Below are positions 8,024 to 16,037 of a DNA stretch of 64,000 nucleotides, one piece after another. The first letter of the stretch is position 1; every line of letters begins with the position of its first letter. The stretch comes from Paenibacillus sp. FSL R5-0766 (lineage in GTDB: Bacteria > Bacillota > Bacilli > Paenibacillales > Paenibacillaceae). The notes beneath the pieces are model-generated. The model had not been told where the DNA came from and ran no database searches. It worked only from the letters and a program-made list of their open reading frames with translations. The position numbers were made by a program, and so were the translations under genes. The stretch covers positions 868,001-932,000 of the forward strand of contig NZ_CP150227.1 of assembly GCF_037971845.1 (NCBI RefSeq). The letters are read 5' to 3'.

Positions 8024-8593
8024 CTATCCATTAATGGGTGCGTGCAATTGCAGATGTAGCTCCAGTAAACTTATTAATTGGTCAACGATCTCCTCAGCCG
8101 GATAAGGCATGGAATTCATAATCCACCACTCCAGGAGGCCCACAGCAGCGGAAGCAAGAAACTGTATGGTGATCTCTTTTTTCATACCTTCCTGGATGCC
8201 ACAGGCATTCATCTGTTCCTCCACTCCCTGGACCAACAATGTCATCAACTTACTACGGAATGCCGGAATACCTTTTTTGGTTAGAAGTGTGGTATAGGTT
8301 GTGGCATGTTGTTCCAGATAGCAGAAGGTTCGGAGAAGCGCATCCTTGGCCGTAACGGGTGTTGTAGTAGATCTTTCGATCATACAGGCATCCAACAACT
8401 GCTGCAAATAGGTCTCAATGCATTGATCCAACAGGTCGAACTTGTCTGCGTAATGCAAATAGATGGTTCCTCGGTTTACATTAGCCCGATCAGCAATATC
8501 GTTTATCGTAATTTGCTCGAAATCCCGTTCTTCCAGTAACCCCACAAAAGCTTCGATTATCGCCTTTCGTGTCTTGAGTACTCGTCTGTCCAT
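8024..8593 (-). CDS. TetR/AcrR-family transcriptional regulator
   Basis: A 189-residue TetR regulator. The N-terminal HTH reads RKAIIEAFVGLLEERDFEQITINDIADRANVNRGTIYLHYADKFDLL (broken by family-typical positions), followed by a helical ligand domain. The frame opens at 8620, but the ATG at 8593 (MDRRVLKTR) directly follows AGGAGGGGCC and is the likely start. It is divergent from a ketopantoate-reductase-like gene at 8762, with several dyads between them, so it probably represses that gene and itself. A TetR/reductase pair with the same layout is found at 16038-17707. Confidence 0.88.
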   Translation of the reverse strand: MDRRVLKTRKAIIEAFVGLLEERDFEQITINDIADRANVNRGTIYLHYADKFDLLDQCIETYLQQLLDACMIERSTTTPVTAKDALLRTFCYLEQHATTYTTLLTKKGIPAFRSKLMTLLVQGVEEQMNACGIQEGMKKEITIQFLASAAVGLLEWWIMNSMPYPAEEIVDQLISLLELHLQLHAPING

Positions 8594-8633
8594 GGCCCCT
8601 CCTATGATGGTTTTCAACAATAAGGAATCATTC

Positions 8634-8741
8634 GTTGATTATTCAACAAAAACGGATATTTTAACGATTGAAGCACAGTAGGTGCTTTGTTACTCTTATT
8701 TTATCAACAAATGTTCATAAAGCAACGAATATTGATAAAAT
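8634..8741. promoter_or_regulatory. Candidate TetR operators between the divergent genes
   Basis: GTTGATTATTCAAC (8634-8647) is a perfect 5-4-5 palindrome of TetR-operator size. ATTTTATCAA (8698-8707) and TTGATAAAAT (8732-8741) are perfect 10-bp inverted arms 24 bp apart. Both share the half site TTGA/TCAA. Binding by the adjacent TetR protein is inferred. Confidence 0.55.
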
Positions 8742-8761
8742 ATGAAGTAGAGGGATAACCA

Positions 8762-9688
8762 ATGAAAATATTAGTGTATGGTGCAGGTGTTTTGGGCAGT
8801 CAACTGGCGCATGTTCTGGTGCGCGGCGGCAATGAAGTCACCATTCTGGCTAGAGGGAAGCGGGCAGAGGAGCTGGAGAAGGATGGAATCGTCATCCGGC
8901 ATGTTTTTCAATTCAAAACGACAGTTGATCAGGTTCGGGTAGCCAGAACGTTGGAAATGGATGACCAATATGATCTGATTTTTGTTGTCATGAAATATAA
9001 TGATTTTCCTTCTGTGTTACCTATTCTGGCAGACAATCAGAGCAGCAATATTGTGATTGTGGGAAACAACGCAGATGCGCGAAGCATGCAAAATTTTTTG
9101 GAGGAAAACAGCAGGGTAGCAAAACAGGTCGCGTTTGGATTCCATGTGAGTGCAGGGAAGCGGGAAAAGGACCGAATGTTATCGATCGGTGGAGGTAGCG
9201 GACAAATGGTGATCGGCAGTCTAGACGGTGAGATAGGCTTCAAACCTTTGCTGGATCAAGCTTTCCAACATGTGAAATACAAGTTAAATGTCCTGAGCGA
9301 TATTGATGCCTGGCTGAAAAGCCATATCATCCCCATTCTGATGCTTAATGCGGTGAGCTTTAATGAGAAGCGCGAATTGATCAAGTTGGACGGGAACAGA
9401 AAGCAAATCCAACATATGATTAGGGCGATGGATGAGGGCTTCAGCGTGCTTGAGGCTATGGGCATAACGATTATACCGGAGATTCAGGCTAAAATGATTC
9501 GCAAGCATCAACGGATGTTGCACCTTCTGTTGAAGATCTATAGTGTGCTTCCAATTCATAAGCTGATTGCGGGTTCTTTTGGAGAGATTGAGGCGTTAAA
9601 TAATGCATTTACCGATTGGAAAAAGACAACAGGCGTCCCGACTCCCCATTGGGACGTGCTGAAAAGAGATTTTACTCCCCTTAAATGA
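8762..9688 (+). CDS. Ketopantoate reductase (ApbA/PanE)-family oxidoreductase
   Basis: A 308-residue protein with an N-terminal Rossmann motif GAGVLG (residues 7-12) and the following LVRGGNEVTILARG, typical for NADPH-binding ApbA/PanE proteins, and a helical C-terminal half. The family reduces 2-dehydropantoate to pantoate, but many members in TetR-linked loci are paralogues of unknown substrate. The catalytic-Lys region (KSHIIPILMLNAVSFN, around residue 187) is only partly like true PanE (which has K...N...N), so pantothenate synthesis is unlikely. It is divergent from the TetR gene and probably under its control. Confidence 0.72.
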   Translation: MKILVYGAGVLGSQLAHVLVRGGNEVTILARGKRAEELEKDGIVIRHVFQFKTTVDQVRVARTLEMDDQYDLIFVVMKYNDFPSVLPILADNQSSNIVIVGNNADARSMQNFLEENSRVAKQVAFGFHVSAGKREKDRMLSIGGGSGQMVIGSLDGEIGFKPLLDQAFQHVKYKLNVLSDIDAWLKSHIIPILMLNAVSFNEKRELIKLDGNRKQIQHMIRAMDEGFSVLEAMGITIIPEIQAKMIRKHQRMLHLLLKIYSVLPIHKLIAGSFGEIEALNNAFTDWKKTTGVPTPHWDVLKRDFTPLK

Positions 9689-9759
9689 TGTATTGCTCAT
9701 TCCCTGCATACCGACTACAATAAAACCAACTAATAAAATGGGGATAAGGAGATATACAG

Positions 9760-10176
9760 ATGCGGGAAATACCTATGCGCTATGTGAAAGCGAATCAGGT
9801 CGGTATTGTATTGTTTGTTTTACTCTCGTTTGTGTTCAATCCGCTGGTAGTTCTGGGCTTGCTGTGGATCATTCAGGTGGTGGGGCTAGTTTCCAGTGGC
9901 AAATTGAATCTGTTTGTGCAAATTGGCAAAGTCGTGCTGACTGGTCAAGGGACAGAGACGCAGGCGGTGGAGCTCCAGCGATTCAACAATATTCTGGCTG
10001 TACTCTTCCTGTCTCTGTCACTCATCTCGTTCTCGCTTGGTTGGGTAGGCGCAGGGTATGTATTCTCCGTCATGCTTCTCGCGGCTGCAAGCGCGGCTTT
10101 GCTGGGTTATTGTGTGGGTTGCACGGTGTATTTCTGGTACAAACAGCTGCGTGCAGGTAGAAAAATTGGATTTTGA
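9760..10176 (+). CDS. DUF4395-type small membrane protein
   Basis: A 138-residue protein with about four hydrophobic segments and the motif FNPLVVLGLLWIIQ near residues 25-40, resembling the DUF4395 family. The start is supported by AAGGAG and ATATACAG before ATG 9760. A second in-frame ATG lies six codons in (MRYVKANQVG). Its function is unknown; some DUF4395 proteins are linked to thiol and sulfur metabolism. It follows the reductase gene by 71 bp without a visible terminator, so co-transcription is possible. Confidence 0.72.
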   Translation: MREIPMRYVKANQVGIVLFVLLSFVFNPLVVLGLLWIIQVVGLVSSGKLNLFVQIGKVVLTGQGTETQAVELQRFNNILAVLFLSLSLISFSLGWVGAGYVFSVMLLAAASAALLGYCVGCTVYFWYKQLRAGRKIGF

Positions 10177-10313
10177 GGTTGGCTGAAGAGCCATATGATG
10201 AAAGAAAAACTTATTCTTCGAGTAAGGATAAAGACAGTCATGTTCCGAGGAGCTTTCTGGCGGGAAGCTTTTAGCTGGACCTATATGGCGATCGGAATAC
10301 GATCGCATTATAA

Positions 10314-10362
10314 GAAAATCCCCCTCAAGTGAGCTGTTCACTTGAAGGGGATTTTCTTTTTT
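10314..10362. terminator. Bidirectional terminator between DUF4395 and NLP genes
   Basis: GAAAATCCCC...TCAAGTGA pairs with TTCACTTGAAGGGGATTTTC with a single mismatch, giving a stem of nearly 20 bp. Runs rich in T follow on the plus strand and in A before it, so both convergent genes can use it. Confidence 0.88.
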
Positions 10363-10365
10363 ATC

Positions 10366-11082
10366 TTATCTGAACCAGGCTTTGTTTAAATTGTTGGTGA
10401 AATTGTTATCGTTGAAAGGCACGTTGGCACTGCCAAAGTTCGTCGTATTGAGCGCATTTCGTGCGGCAGAAGTCAGGTCGTCCCATCCGATTAAAGGTTG
10501 TGTTCCCCCAACAGTGTTGGTAACGCCAAGCTCATGGTTCAGCGGCCAGGTACTATTATAGGAAATCAACGGATGATTACCTTGTGTATTGTTATTGCTC
10601 GGAGTGACGTTGGTGAACTGTCCGTGACCGGAATATGCGATGGAGAGGATTTGGGGATTGGCCGCTGCCGGATTATCGACCCACACGACGATCCCTTCCC
10701 AATCATGACGATGGCCGAGTCCTGAGGAAGGGGAGTCTTTGGGGAAATACCACGAATACATGATAGCCCACACCCCATTGTGCCATGTGGAGCGGGAGTA
10801 GATCTGGCCTGTACTTGAGCTACAGTTTCCATTCGATGACCCGGACGTATTCAAGCCAGCACTGGTATTGCCCTGTTGATCCACTGCGGGAAAAGGCACA
10901 CATCCATGATAGACTTTTAGAAAAGGCTGAAAACGCTTGGCTGCTTGTTGCGTGACGGTGACAGGCGTAACTTCCTGGAATCCGACTACCTGATCATGAT
11001 TAATTTCTGCCGCTTCAATAACAGTGACCCAAGGAATACAGGCCATAAGCGAAACCATGAGCATTAACACGATTTTTTTCAT
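10366..11082 (-). CDS. NLP (NPP1-family necrosis-inducing) secreted protein
   Basis: A 238-residue protein with a Sec signal peptide (first ~24 residues, basic start, hydrophobic core, cleavage likely after VIEA) and the NPP1 domain. The diagnostic heptapeptide GHRHDWE is intact at residues 123-129. Two cysteines, C61 in the HGCVPFPAVD block and C87, match the conserved pair of type-1 NLPs. Such proteins bind plant sphingolipids and lyse dicot plasma membranes; a few bacterial members are known, for example in Pectobacterium and Bacillus halodurans. The gene is monocistronic with an AAGGAGAAG ribosome site. Its toxicity is inferred from the family. Confidence 0.92.
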   Translation of the reverse strand: MKKIVLMLMVSLMACIPWVTVIEAAEINHDQVVGFQEVTPVTVTQQAAKRFQPFLKVYHGCVPFPAVDQQGNTSAGLNTSGSSNGNCSSSTGQIYSRSTWHNGVWAIMYSWYFPKDSPSSGLGHRHDWEGIVVWVDNPAAANPQILSIAYSGHGQFTNVTPSNNNTQGNHPLISYNSTWPLNHELGVTNTVGGTQPLIGWDDLTSAARNALNTTNFGSANVPFNDNNFTNNLNKAWFR

Positions 11083-11389
11083 TTACACTTCTCCTTCAAG
11101 GGTATGATGTAGTGCTAAGTTGAGGGTTCACTAAAACTATATTGGAAAAAGGTTTATGTTATTTATCTTTTCATCTTAAGATTTGTAAATTTGTAGCATA
11201 TCTATGTCATAATCATATGAAGATCATCGAAATCGAAGACTAATTCCTGTCCAAGCGGGCAGAATGGTTGATTAATGAGACTATTTTACATAAAAGGTAG
11301 TGGGGAAGATTCAGGAGTGGTGCGTGAGGTTTATTGGGTAATGGATGGATTAGTGGATACATATATGCAAAAATATACTTATAGATTAC
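11083..11389. other. Intergenic region between the NLP gene and the insertion element
   Basis: The NLP promoter must lie here on the minus strand; a TATAGT element is visible near 11140. A 52-codon open frame from 11275 crosses the insertion element's left end and was not accepted as a gene. The last four bases, TTAC (11386-11389), are the expected IS608-type target tetranucleotide. Confidence 0.45.
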
Positions 11390-11441
11390 AGAATTCCCGA
11401 ACGAGAAAGCCCAATTCTTTAGATGTGGGATGAAAGTGAGG

Positions 11442-11510
11442 TCGGATACGGAGTATCACTATTGTGATGCTTCAAGTATCCGAAATGTCTGCCTTCTTAA
11501 TTTTTTTTAG
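11442..11510 (+). terminator. Hairpin in the element's left end, possible anti-readthrough terminator
   Basis: TCGGATAC (11442-11449) pairs with GTATCCGA (11476-11483), and GGAGTATCAC pairs with GTGATGCTTC inside it, leaving a TATT loop. TTAATTTTTTTTAG follows at 11497. IS200-type elements carry such a hairpin that blocks transcription entering tnpA from outside. Confidence 0.5.
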
Positions 11511-11549
11511 TTTGTTTCAATTCATCTATTAAACTGATACAATATAGAT

Positions 11550-11948
11550 ATGAATGAATATAGAAGAACAAACACAACCGTATCTTTGTTGAACTATCAT
11601 TTTGTGTTCTGCCCACGATACAGAAGAAAGATATTTCTCAAATTAGAGGTAGAACAGCGCTTCAAGGAACTGGTGCATGAGGTATGTGCAGAGCTTAAAA
11701 TTGTGATTGTTGCCATGGAGTGCGACAAAGACCATACACATATGTTTCTCAATGCACTTCCAACATTAAGCCCTGCTGATATCATGGCAAAAATAAAAGG
11801 AGTCACATCAAAAAAACTACGAGAAGAGTTTCCACACCTTCTGCATTTGCCCAGTTTGTGGACACGTTCCTATTTTGTTTCTACCGCTGGAAATGTATCA
11901 AGTGAGACCATCAAGCGTTATGTTGAACAACAAAAGACAAGGGGGTGA
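11550..11948 (+). CDS. tnpA: IS200/IS605-family Y1 transposase TnpA
   Basis: A complete 132-residue Y1 HUH transposase. The HUH motif is DHTH (H62, H64) and the nucleophile Tyr is Y124 in TIKRYVEQQ. It nicks and rejoins single-stranded DNA at TTAC/TCAA ends and carries the element's transposition. There is no ribosome binding site before ATG 11550, while a TACAAT hexamer lies at 11538-11543, so the transcript could start at or very near the start codon (leaderless). It is followed by tnpB after 5 bp. Confidence 0.93.
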   Translation: MNEYRRTNTTVSLLNYHFVFCPRYRRKIFLKLEVEQRFKELVHEVCAELKIVIVAMECDKDHTHMFLNALPTLSPADIMAKIKGVTSKKLREEFPHLLHLPSLWTRSYFVSTAGNVSSETIKRYVEQQKTRG

Positions 11949-11953
11949 AGTAA

Positions 11954-13033
11954 CTGTCTCAGACCCTAACGGTTAAGGTAAAGCTGCTGCCGACTAAAGA
12001 GCAGATCCAACTATTGCAACAAAGTAGTCATGAATATATCCGAGTTGTTAATACACTCGTGGCCGAGATGGTAGAAGAAAAGAAAAGGTTGAAGAAGACA
12101 ACAAAAGACATTCCTGCTAATCTACCAAGTGCAGTAAAAAATCAAGCGATTAAGGATGCGAATAGTGTCTTCTCTAACAAAGTTAAGAAAAGTAAATACG
12201 CAATCATACCGATCCTAAAGAAACCGATTTGCGTATGGAATAACCAAAACTATTCTCTTGACTTCACGCACATTTCCATTCCATTCATGGTAGAGGGAAA
12301 ATCTAAGCGTTTAAAAATTCGTGCATTGTTCATCGACAAGGACCATCGAAACGTTGACCTTTTGAAGCATAAACTTGGTACGCTCCGTGTCACGAAAAGC
12401 TCAGGTAAGTGGATAGCCCAAATTGCTGTCACCATGCCAATAACTGAAAAAACGGGTATGCGGATTTTGGGCATTGATTTAGGGCTGAAAGTCCCTGCCG
12501 TAGCCATCACAGATAATGATCACGCTCGATTCTTTGGGAATGGGCGAGAAAACAAATACAAGAAACGGAAGTTTCGTAGTGTTCGTCAAAAACTAGGAAA
12601 ACAAAAGAAAGTGAACGCTATTCGCAAGTTAGATGATAAAGAACAACAATGGATGAAAGACAAAGACCACAAAGTCAGTCGTGAAATCGTTAATTTCGCA
12701 GTCGAAAATAAGACTTCTGTCATTCGCTTAGAGCAACTAACGAATATTAGGCAGACGACAAGAACAAGTCGTAAAAACGAAAAGAATCTACACACATGGT
12801 CATTCTACCGTTTGGCACAATTCATTGAATACAAAGCAAACATGGCAGGGATCAAAGTGGAATATGTGAACCCTGCATATTCAAGTCAAACCTGTCCAGA
12901 ATGTTCAAAAAAGAACAAGGCGCAAGATAGAAGATATACGTGCCCATGTGGATTCAAGAGACATCGTGATATCGTTGGGGCGATGAATATTCGCTACGCA
13001 ACTGTGATTGGCGGTAACAGTCAATCAGCCTAA
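11954..13033 (+). CDS. tnpB: TnpB RNA-guided nuclease of the IS605 type
   Basis: A TnpB with the OrfB N-terminal region, a split RuvC nuclease (D in GIDLGLK near residue 174; E in VIRLEQL near 261; D in HRDIVGA near 339) and a zinc finger CPEC...CPC near 314-330. All catalytic acidic residues are present. The reading frame with family-like sequence (SQTLTVKVKLLPTKEQIQLLQQ) runs back to a stop at 11951, leaving CTG 11954 as the only plausible start; AAGGGGG sits 8 bp before it. TTG 12014 would lose the conserved beginning. TnpB uses an omega-RNA to cut targets next to the TAM, here expected to be TTAC. Confidence 0.88.
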   Translation: MSQTLTVKVKLLPTKEQIQLLQQSSHEYIRVVNTLVAEMVEEKKRLKKTTKDIPANLPSAVKNQAIKDANSVFSNKVKKSKYAIIPILKKPICVWNNQNYSLDFTHISIPFMVEGKSKRLKIRALFIDKDHRNVDLLKHKLGTLRVTKSSGKWIAQIAVTMPITEKTGMRILGIDLGLKVPAVAITDNDHARFFGNGRENKYKKRKFRSVRQKLGKQKKVNAIRKLDDKEQQWMKDKDHKVSREIVNFAVENKTSVIRLEQLTNIRQTTRTSRKNEKNLHTWSFYRLAQFIEYKANMAGIKVEYVNPAYSSQTCPECSKKNKAQDRRYTCPCGFKRHRDIVGAMNIRYATVIGGNSQSA

Positions 13034-13195
13034 GATGCTATATGCACTGTCTTAGGAGGGGTAATGGCATACCCTAATCTTAGCATCTGTCCAAAGCAGA
13101 AATGAAATGAGGACGTTAAGCTTAGCTAAGAATCCCAATCACTTTAGTGATCTTGCCCCTTTAGGGATGGGAGTGTCAAAGGCTAGGACATCTTT
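13034..13195 (+). ncRNA. Probable omega-RNA (reRNA) at the right end of the element
   Basis: Right after the tnpB stop, AGATGCTA (13034) pairs with TAGCATCT (ending ~13088), enclosing GGGT/ACCC. The right-end hairpins follow, to TCAA 13179. In TnpB systems the scaffold is the element's 3' end and the guide is the flanking DNA, here beginning AGGCTAGGACATCTTT at 13180. The 5' end of the RNA probably lies inside tnpB. Its existence is inferred from the family. Confidence 0.6.
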
Positions 13196-13397
13196 ACATT
13201 TGATGATATGATAGGAGTTAAAGGCTTTGGCATGAGACGGAATTCCTGATGCATAGATATAGGTAAGACGAAAGATTAGAGCAACATTAACGGAAGTTCA
13301 TTATTGTGTAAAAAATATACCCTTTTGTGGACTCGTGCAACGTAAGATTATGAGGTCCTTCAGACTCATGGATAATGTGGAATAGGTGGCGTATGAG
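13196..13397. other. Short intergenic region upstream of dgkB
   Basis: No gene or strong promoter is recognised. It is AT-rich, with AAAAAATATACCC near 13311. Confidence 0.3.
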
Positions 13398-14279
13398 ATG
13401 AAAAAAGCTCGCTTAATATATAATCCGACCTCAGGCCGGGAAGAAATGAAGAAACGTCTGGCTGATATTTTGCAGCGTTTGGATCAAGGTGGTATTGAAG
13501 CTTCATGTCACGCAACAACGGGTGAAGGTGACGCAACCCGGGAAGCTGAACTCGCGATTGAACGCGGATATGACATGATTATTGCTGCTGGCGGCGATGG
13601 CACATTGTACGAAGTCATCAACGGTATGGCCGAGCGGGAGAATCGTCCGCCGCTGGGTGTGTTTCCTTTGGGAACAACGAATGATTTTGCACGTGCACTC
13701 GGTATTCCGAGACAGTGGGAAGATTACGTGGATCTGGTCATTAACCAGCAACTTCGTCCGCTCGATCTGGGCAAAGCGAATGATAAATATTTTATCAACA
13801 TCGCCGGCGGTGGATCACTGACTGAACTGACCTATGAAGTACCGAGTCGTCTGAAAACGATGATTGGGCAACTGGCCTATTATATGAAGGGTATTGAGAA
13901 AATGGCAAGCCTGTCTCCACAGGAGCTGATTATTCGCGCCGACGGTCAGGAAGAAATCCATGATGAATTCATGTTATTCCTCATCGCCAATACCAATTCG
14001 GTCGGGGGATTTGAGAAGTTGGCTCCAGGTGCAACCATTGATGATGGTCTGTTCGATGTGATCGGTGTCCGCAAGTGTAATCTGGCCGATATGATCCGCC
14101 TCGTAACGCTCGCGCTGCGTGGGGAGCATCTGAATGACAAGAAAGTGGTTCATTTCCAGACGAGTCATATGGAAGTTACGTCCCCGGGCTATGTGCAGCT
14201 GAACCTCGATGGAGAGTTGGGCGGCACATTGCCAGCTACCTTTACGAATCTGCGTCATCATCTGATGTTGTATCGTTAA
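13398..14279 (+). CDS. dgkB: Diacylglycerol kinase (DgkB/YerQ-type)
   Basis: A 293-residue lipid kinase of the DAGK catalytic family: NPTSGRE at the N-terminus, GGDGTLYEVING near residues 65-76 (nucleotide site) and GTTNDFARALGIP near 93-105. DgkB phosphorylates diacylglycerol released by lipoteichoic acid synthesis, returning it to phosphatidic acid. The frame opens at GTG 13386, but ATG 13398 (MKKARLIYNPTSG) has AGGTGG 8 bp upstream and matches the usual start. It is followed 28 bp later by the RlmCD-type gene, the same order as yerQ-yefA of Bacillus subtilis. Confidence 0.92.
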   Translation: MKKARLIYNPTSGREEMKKRLADILQRLDQGGIEASCHATTGEGDATREAELAIERGYDMIIAAGGDGTLYEVINGMAERENRPPLGVFPLGTTNDFARALGIPRQWEDYVDLVINQQLRPLDLGKANDKYFINIAGGGSLTELTYEVPSRLKTMIGQLAYYMKGIEKMASLSPQELIIRADGQEEIHDEFMLFLIANTNSVGGFEKLAPGATIDDGLFDVIGVRKCNLADMIRLVTLALRGEHLNDKKVVHFQTSHMEVTSPGYVQLNLDGELGGTLPATFTNLRHHLMLYR

Positions 14280-14307
14280 ATACTAAAAAGAAAGAAGTGA
14301 ATGTACG

Positions 14308-15909
14308 TTGTCTAATACGAACCGCAGCGGTCGTGGAAAAAACCGCCGGAATTCGGCTGCCTCTCAGGGGCAAGGGAACGCTTCAGCGTCCCGTCAGCCA
14401 AGTCAAACATCTCGTCCATCTACACGTCAGCAGGGAAAAGAGGTGCGGCCACAAGGCGCATCTCTTTCTGCCGTTCGTCCAAAAGGGAGAGCGCGGGAAT
14501 CTGTACCAATCGAAGGACTGCCTGTTAGCAAAAATGAAGAGACCGTCATCGACATCATTGGCATGAACCATGACGGTGAGGGTGTAGGTCGTGCGAATGG
14601 ATACACGCTCTTTGTGCAGGGTGCGCTTCCAGGTGAAACCGTGCGTGTGCGCGTAATGAAAACCAAGAAGCAGTACGGCTACGCCAAACTGCTGGAGATC
14701 GTGAAAGCAAGCCCAGATCGTGTGTCCGCGCCTTGCCCGATCTACGATCAGTGCGGCGGCTGCCAGATCCAGCATATGAGCTATGCCGGACAGCTTGCGT
14801 GGAAACGCCAGTTGGTAGTCGATAATTTGCAGCGGATTGGCAAGCTGAACGTGATAGTGGAGGATGCAGAAGATGCAGAGCAGGGCATTCGCGTACTGCC
14901 TACGATGGGTATGGACGAGCCATGGCGCTATCGGAATAAGGCACAGGTGCCGATTGGCGTTACCGAGGGTGGTCTGGTAGGTGGTTTTTACGCTAAAGGA
15001 AGCCATCGGATCATTGATATGGAAAGCTGTCTCATTCAGCATGAGCATAATGACGAAGTGGTTGCAAAGGTGAAGGAGATGGGCAGTCATTTTGGAATCA
15101 GCGCCTATAACGAAGAGACAGGCCGCGGTCTATTGCGTCATGTCGTTGTGAAGAAGGCATTCCGTACAGGCGAGATGATGCTTGTTTTGGTCACCAATGG
15201 TCGAGACATCCCGTACAAAGACGAATGGATTGGCAGTATCCGTGAAGCGATTCCGCATGTAGCGAGCATCTGCCATAACGTGAACAAGAAACAGACCAAC
15301 GTTATCTTTGGCGATGAAACCCGCGTCCTGTGGGGCCGTGATGTAATCTATGATTATATCGGTGATGTGCAATTTGCGATCTCAGCGCGTTCGTTTTATC
15401 AGGTGAATCCAGTGCAGACGGAAGTACTGTATGGGAAAACGGTGGAGTACGCCGGACTGAGTGGCAAAGAAACTGTAATTGATGCCTATTGCGGCATCGG
15501 AACGATCTCTCTTTTCCTCGCGCAACATGCGGATCAGGTGTACGGGGTTGAGATTGTGCCAGAAGCTATCGAGGATGCGCGTAGCAATGCGATGTTGAAC
15601 GAAATGCGTAACGTGAAGTTCGAAGTTGGTGCCTCAGAGGACGTTATTCCACGCTGGAAAGAACAAGGCATCGAGGCCGACGTCATCGTAGTCGATCCAC
15701 CGCGTAAAGGCTGTGATCCACGTTTGCTGGAAACGATCCTGGAGATGAAGCCGGAGCGTGTGGTGTATGTGAGCTGTAATCCGAGTACGTTGGCACGTGA
15801 TCTGCGTGTGCTGGAGGATGGTGGCTATCGCACGGTTGAGGTCACGCCGGTGGACATGTTCCCACACACGGTGCATGTGGAGTCGGTGGCGATGTTGGTT
15901 AGGGTGTAG
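14308..15909 (+). CDS. rlmCD: 23S rRNA (uracil-5)-methyltransferase, RlmCD/RumA type
   Basis: A 533-residue SAM-dependent RNA methyltransferase. After an unusual ~75-residue disordered, Ser/Gln/Arg-rich N-terminal extension comes a TRAM domain (EETVIDIIGMNHDGEGVG), the 4Fe-4S cysteines CPIYDQCGGC near 143-152 with a fourth in MESCLIQ, and the Rossmann methyltransferase with DAYCGIGT, DPPRKGC and the catalytic Cys in YVSCNPSTLARDL near 490. It methylates U747/U1939-type uridines in 23S rRNA. It starts at TTG 14308. The long basic tail is longer than in most RlmCD proteins. Confidence 0.92.
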   Translation: MSNTNRSGRGKNRRNSAASQGQGNASASRQPSQTSRPSTRQQGKEVRPQGASLSAVRPKGRARESVPIEGLPVSKNEETVIDIIGMNHDGEGVGRANGYTLFVQGALPGETVRVRVMKTKKQYGYAKLLEIVKASPDRVSAPCPIYDQCGGCQIQHMSYAGQLAWKRQLVVDNLQRIGKLNVIVEDAEDAEQGIRVLPTMGMDEPWRYRNKAQVPIGVTEGGLVGGFYAKGSHRIIDMESCLIQHEHNDEVVAKVKEMGSHFGISAYNEETGRGLLRHVVVKKAFRTGEMMLVLVTNGRDIPYKDEWIGSIREAIPHVASICHNVNKKQTNVIFGDETRVLWGRDVIYDYIGDVQFAISARSFYQVNPVQTEVLYGKTVEYAGLSGKETVIDAYCGIGTISLFLAQHADQVYGVEIVPEAIEDARSNAMLNEMRNVKFEVGASEDVIPRWKEQGIEADVIVVDPPRKGCDPRLLETILEMKPERVVYVSCNPSTLARDLRVLEDGGYRTVEVTPVDMFPHTVHVESVAMLVRV

Positions 15910-16037
15910 TGTTTTGAAGCTACATTTACCTGTTTTAATAAATAGCTGCTTTGCCCGAAGCTTCTAAAGCTCGGGCTATAGTTGTTATAACCATTACTAG
16001 AGTTGATGCTGGTCTGAACAATATCAAGTTTTCCAGT

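Larger units (their letters stand above)
11390..13179 (+). mobile_element. Complete IS608-like IS200/IS605 element (tnpA + tnpB)
   Basis: A 1790-bp element whose ends follow the IS608 plan. Left: TTAC flank, 16 bases, then AAAG and a CCC...GGG hairpin with a CTTTAGA loop (11406-11429). Right: GAAT, then a CCC...GGG hairpin containing two smaller stems, then AGTG and TCAA (13130-13179). AAAG and GAAT are the known IS608 guide tetranucleotides for TTAC and TCAA. It has no terminal inverted repeats and no target duplication, as expected for single-strand Y1 transposition. Both ORFs are intact, so it may be active. Ends are set by this motif logic. Confidence 0.82.

Noticed and set aside
11275..11433. 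A 52-codon plus-strand frame upstream of tnpA
   Set aside because: It crosses the left end of the IS element and its last codons read through the end hairpin; no ribosome site or family similarity.
13386..13397. GTG start for dgkB
   Set aside because: ATG 13398 has the better ribosome site and gives the usual family start; the GTG has no such support.
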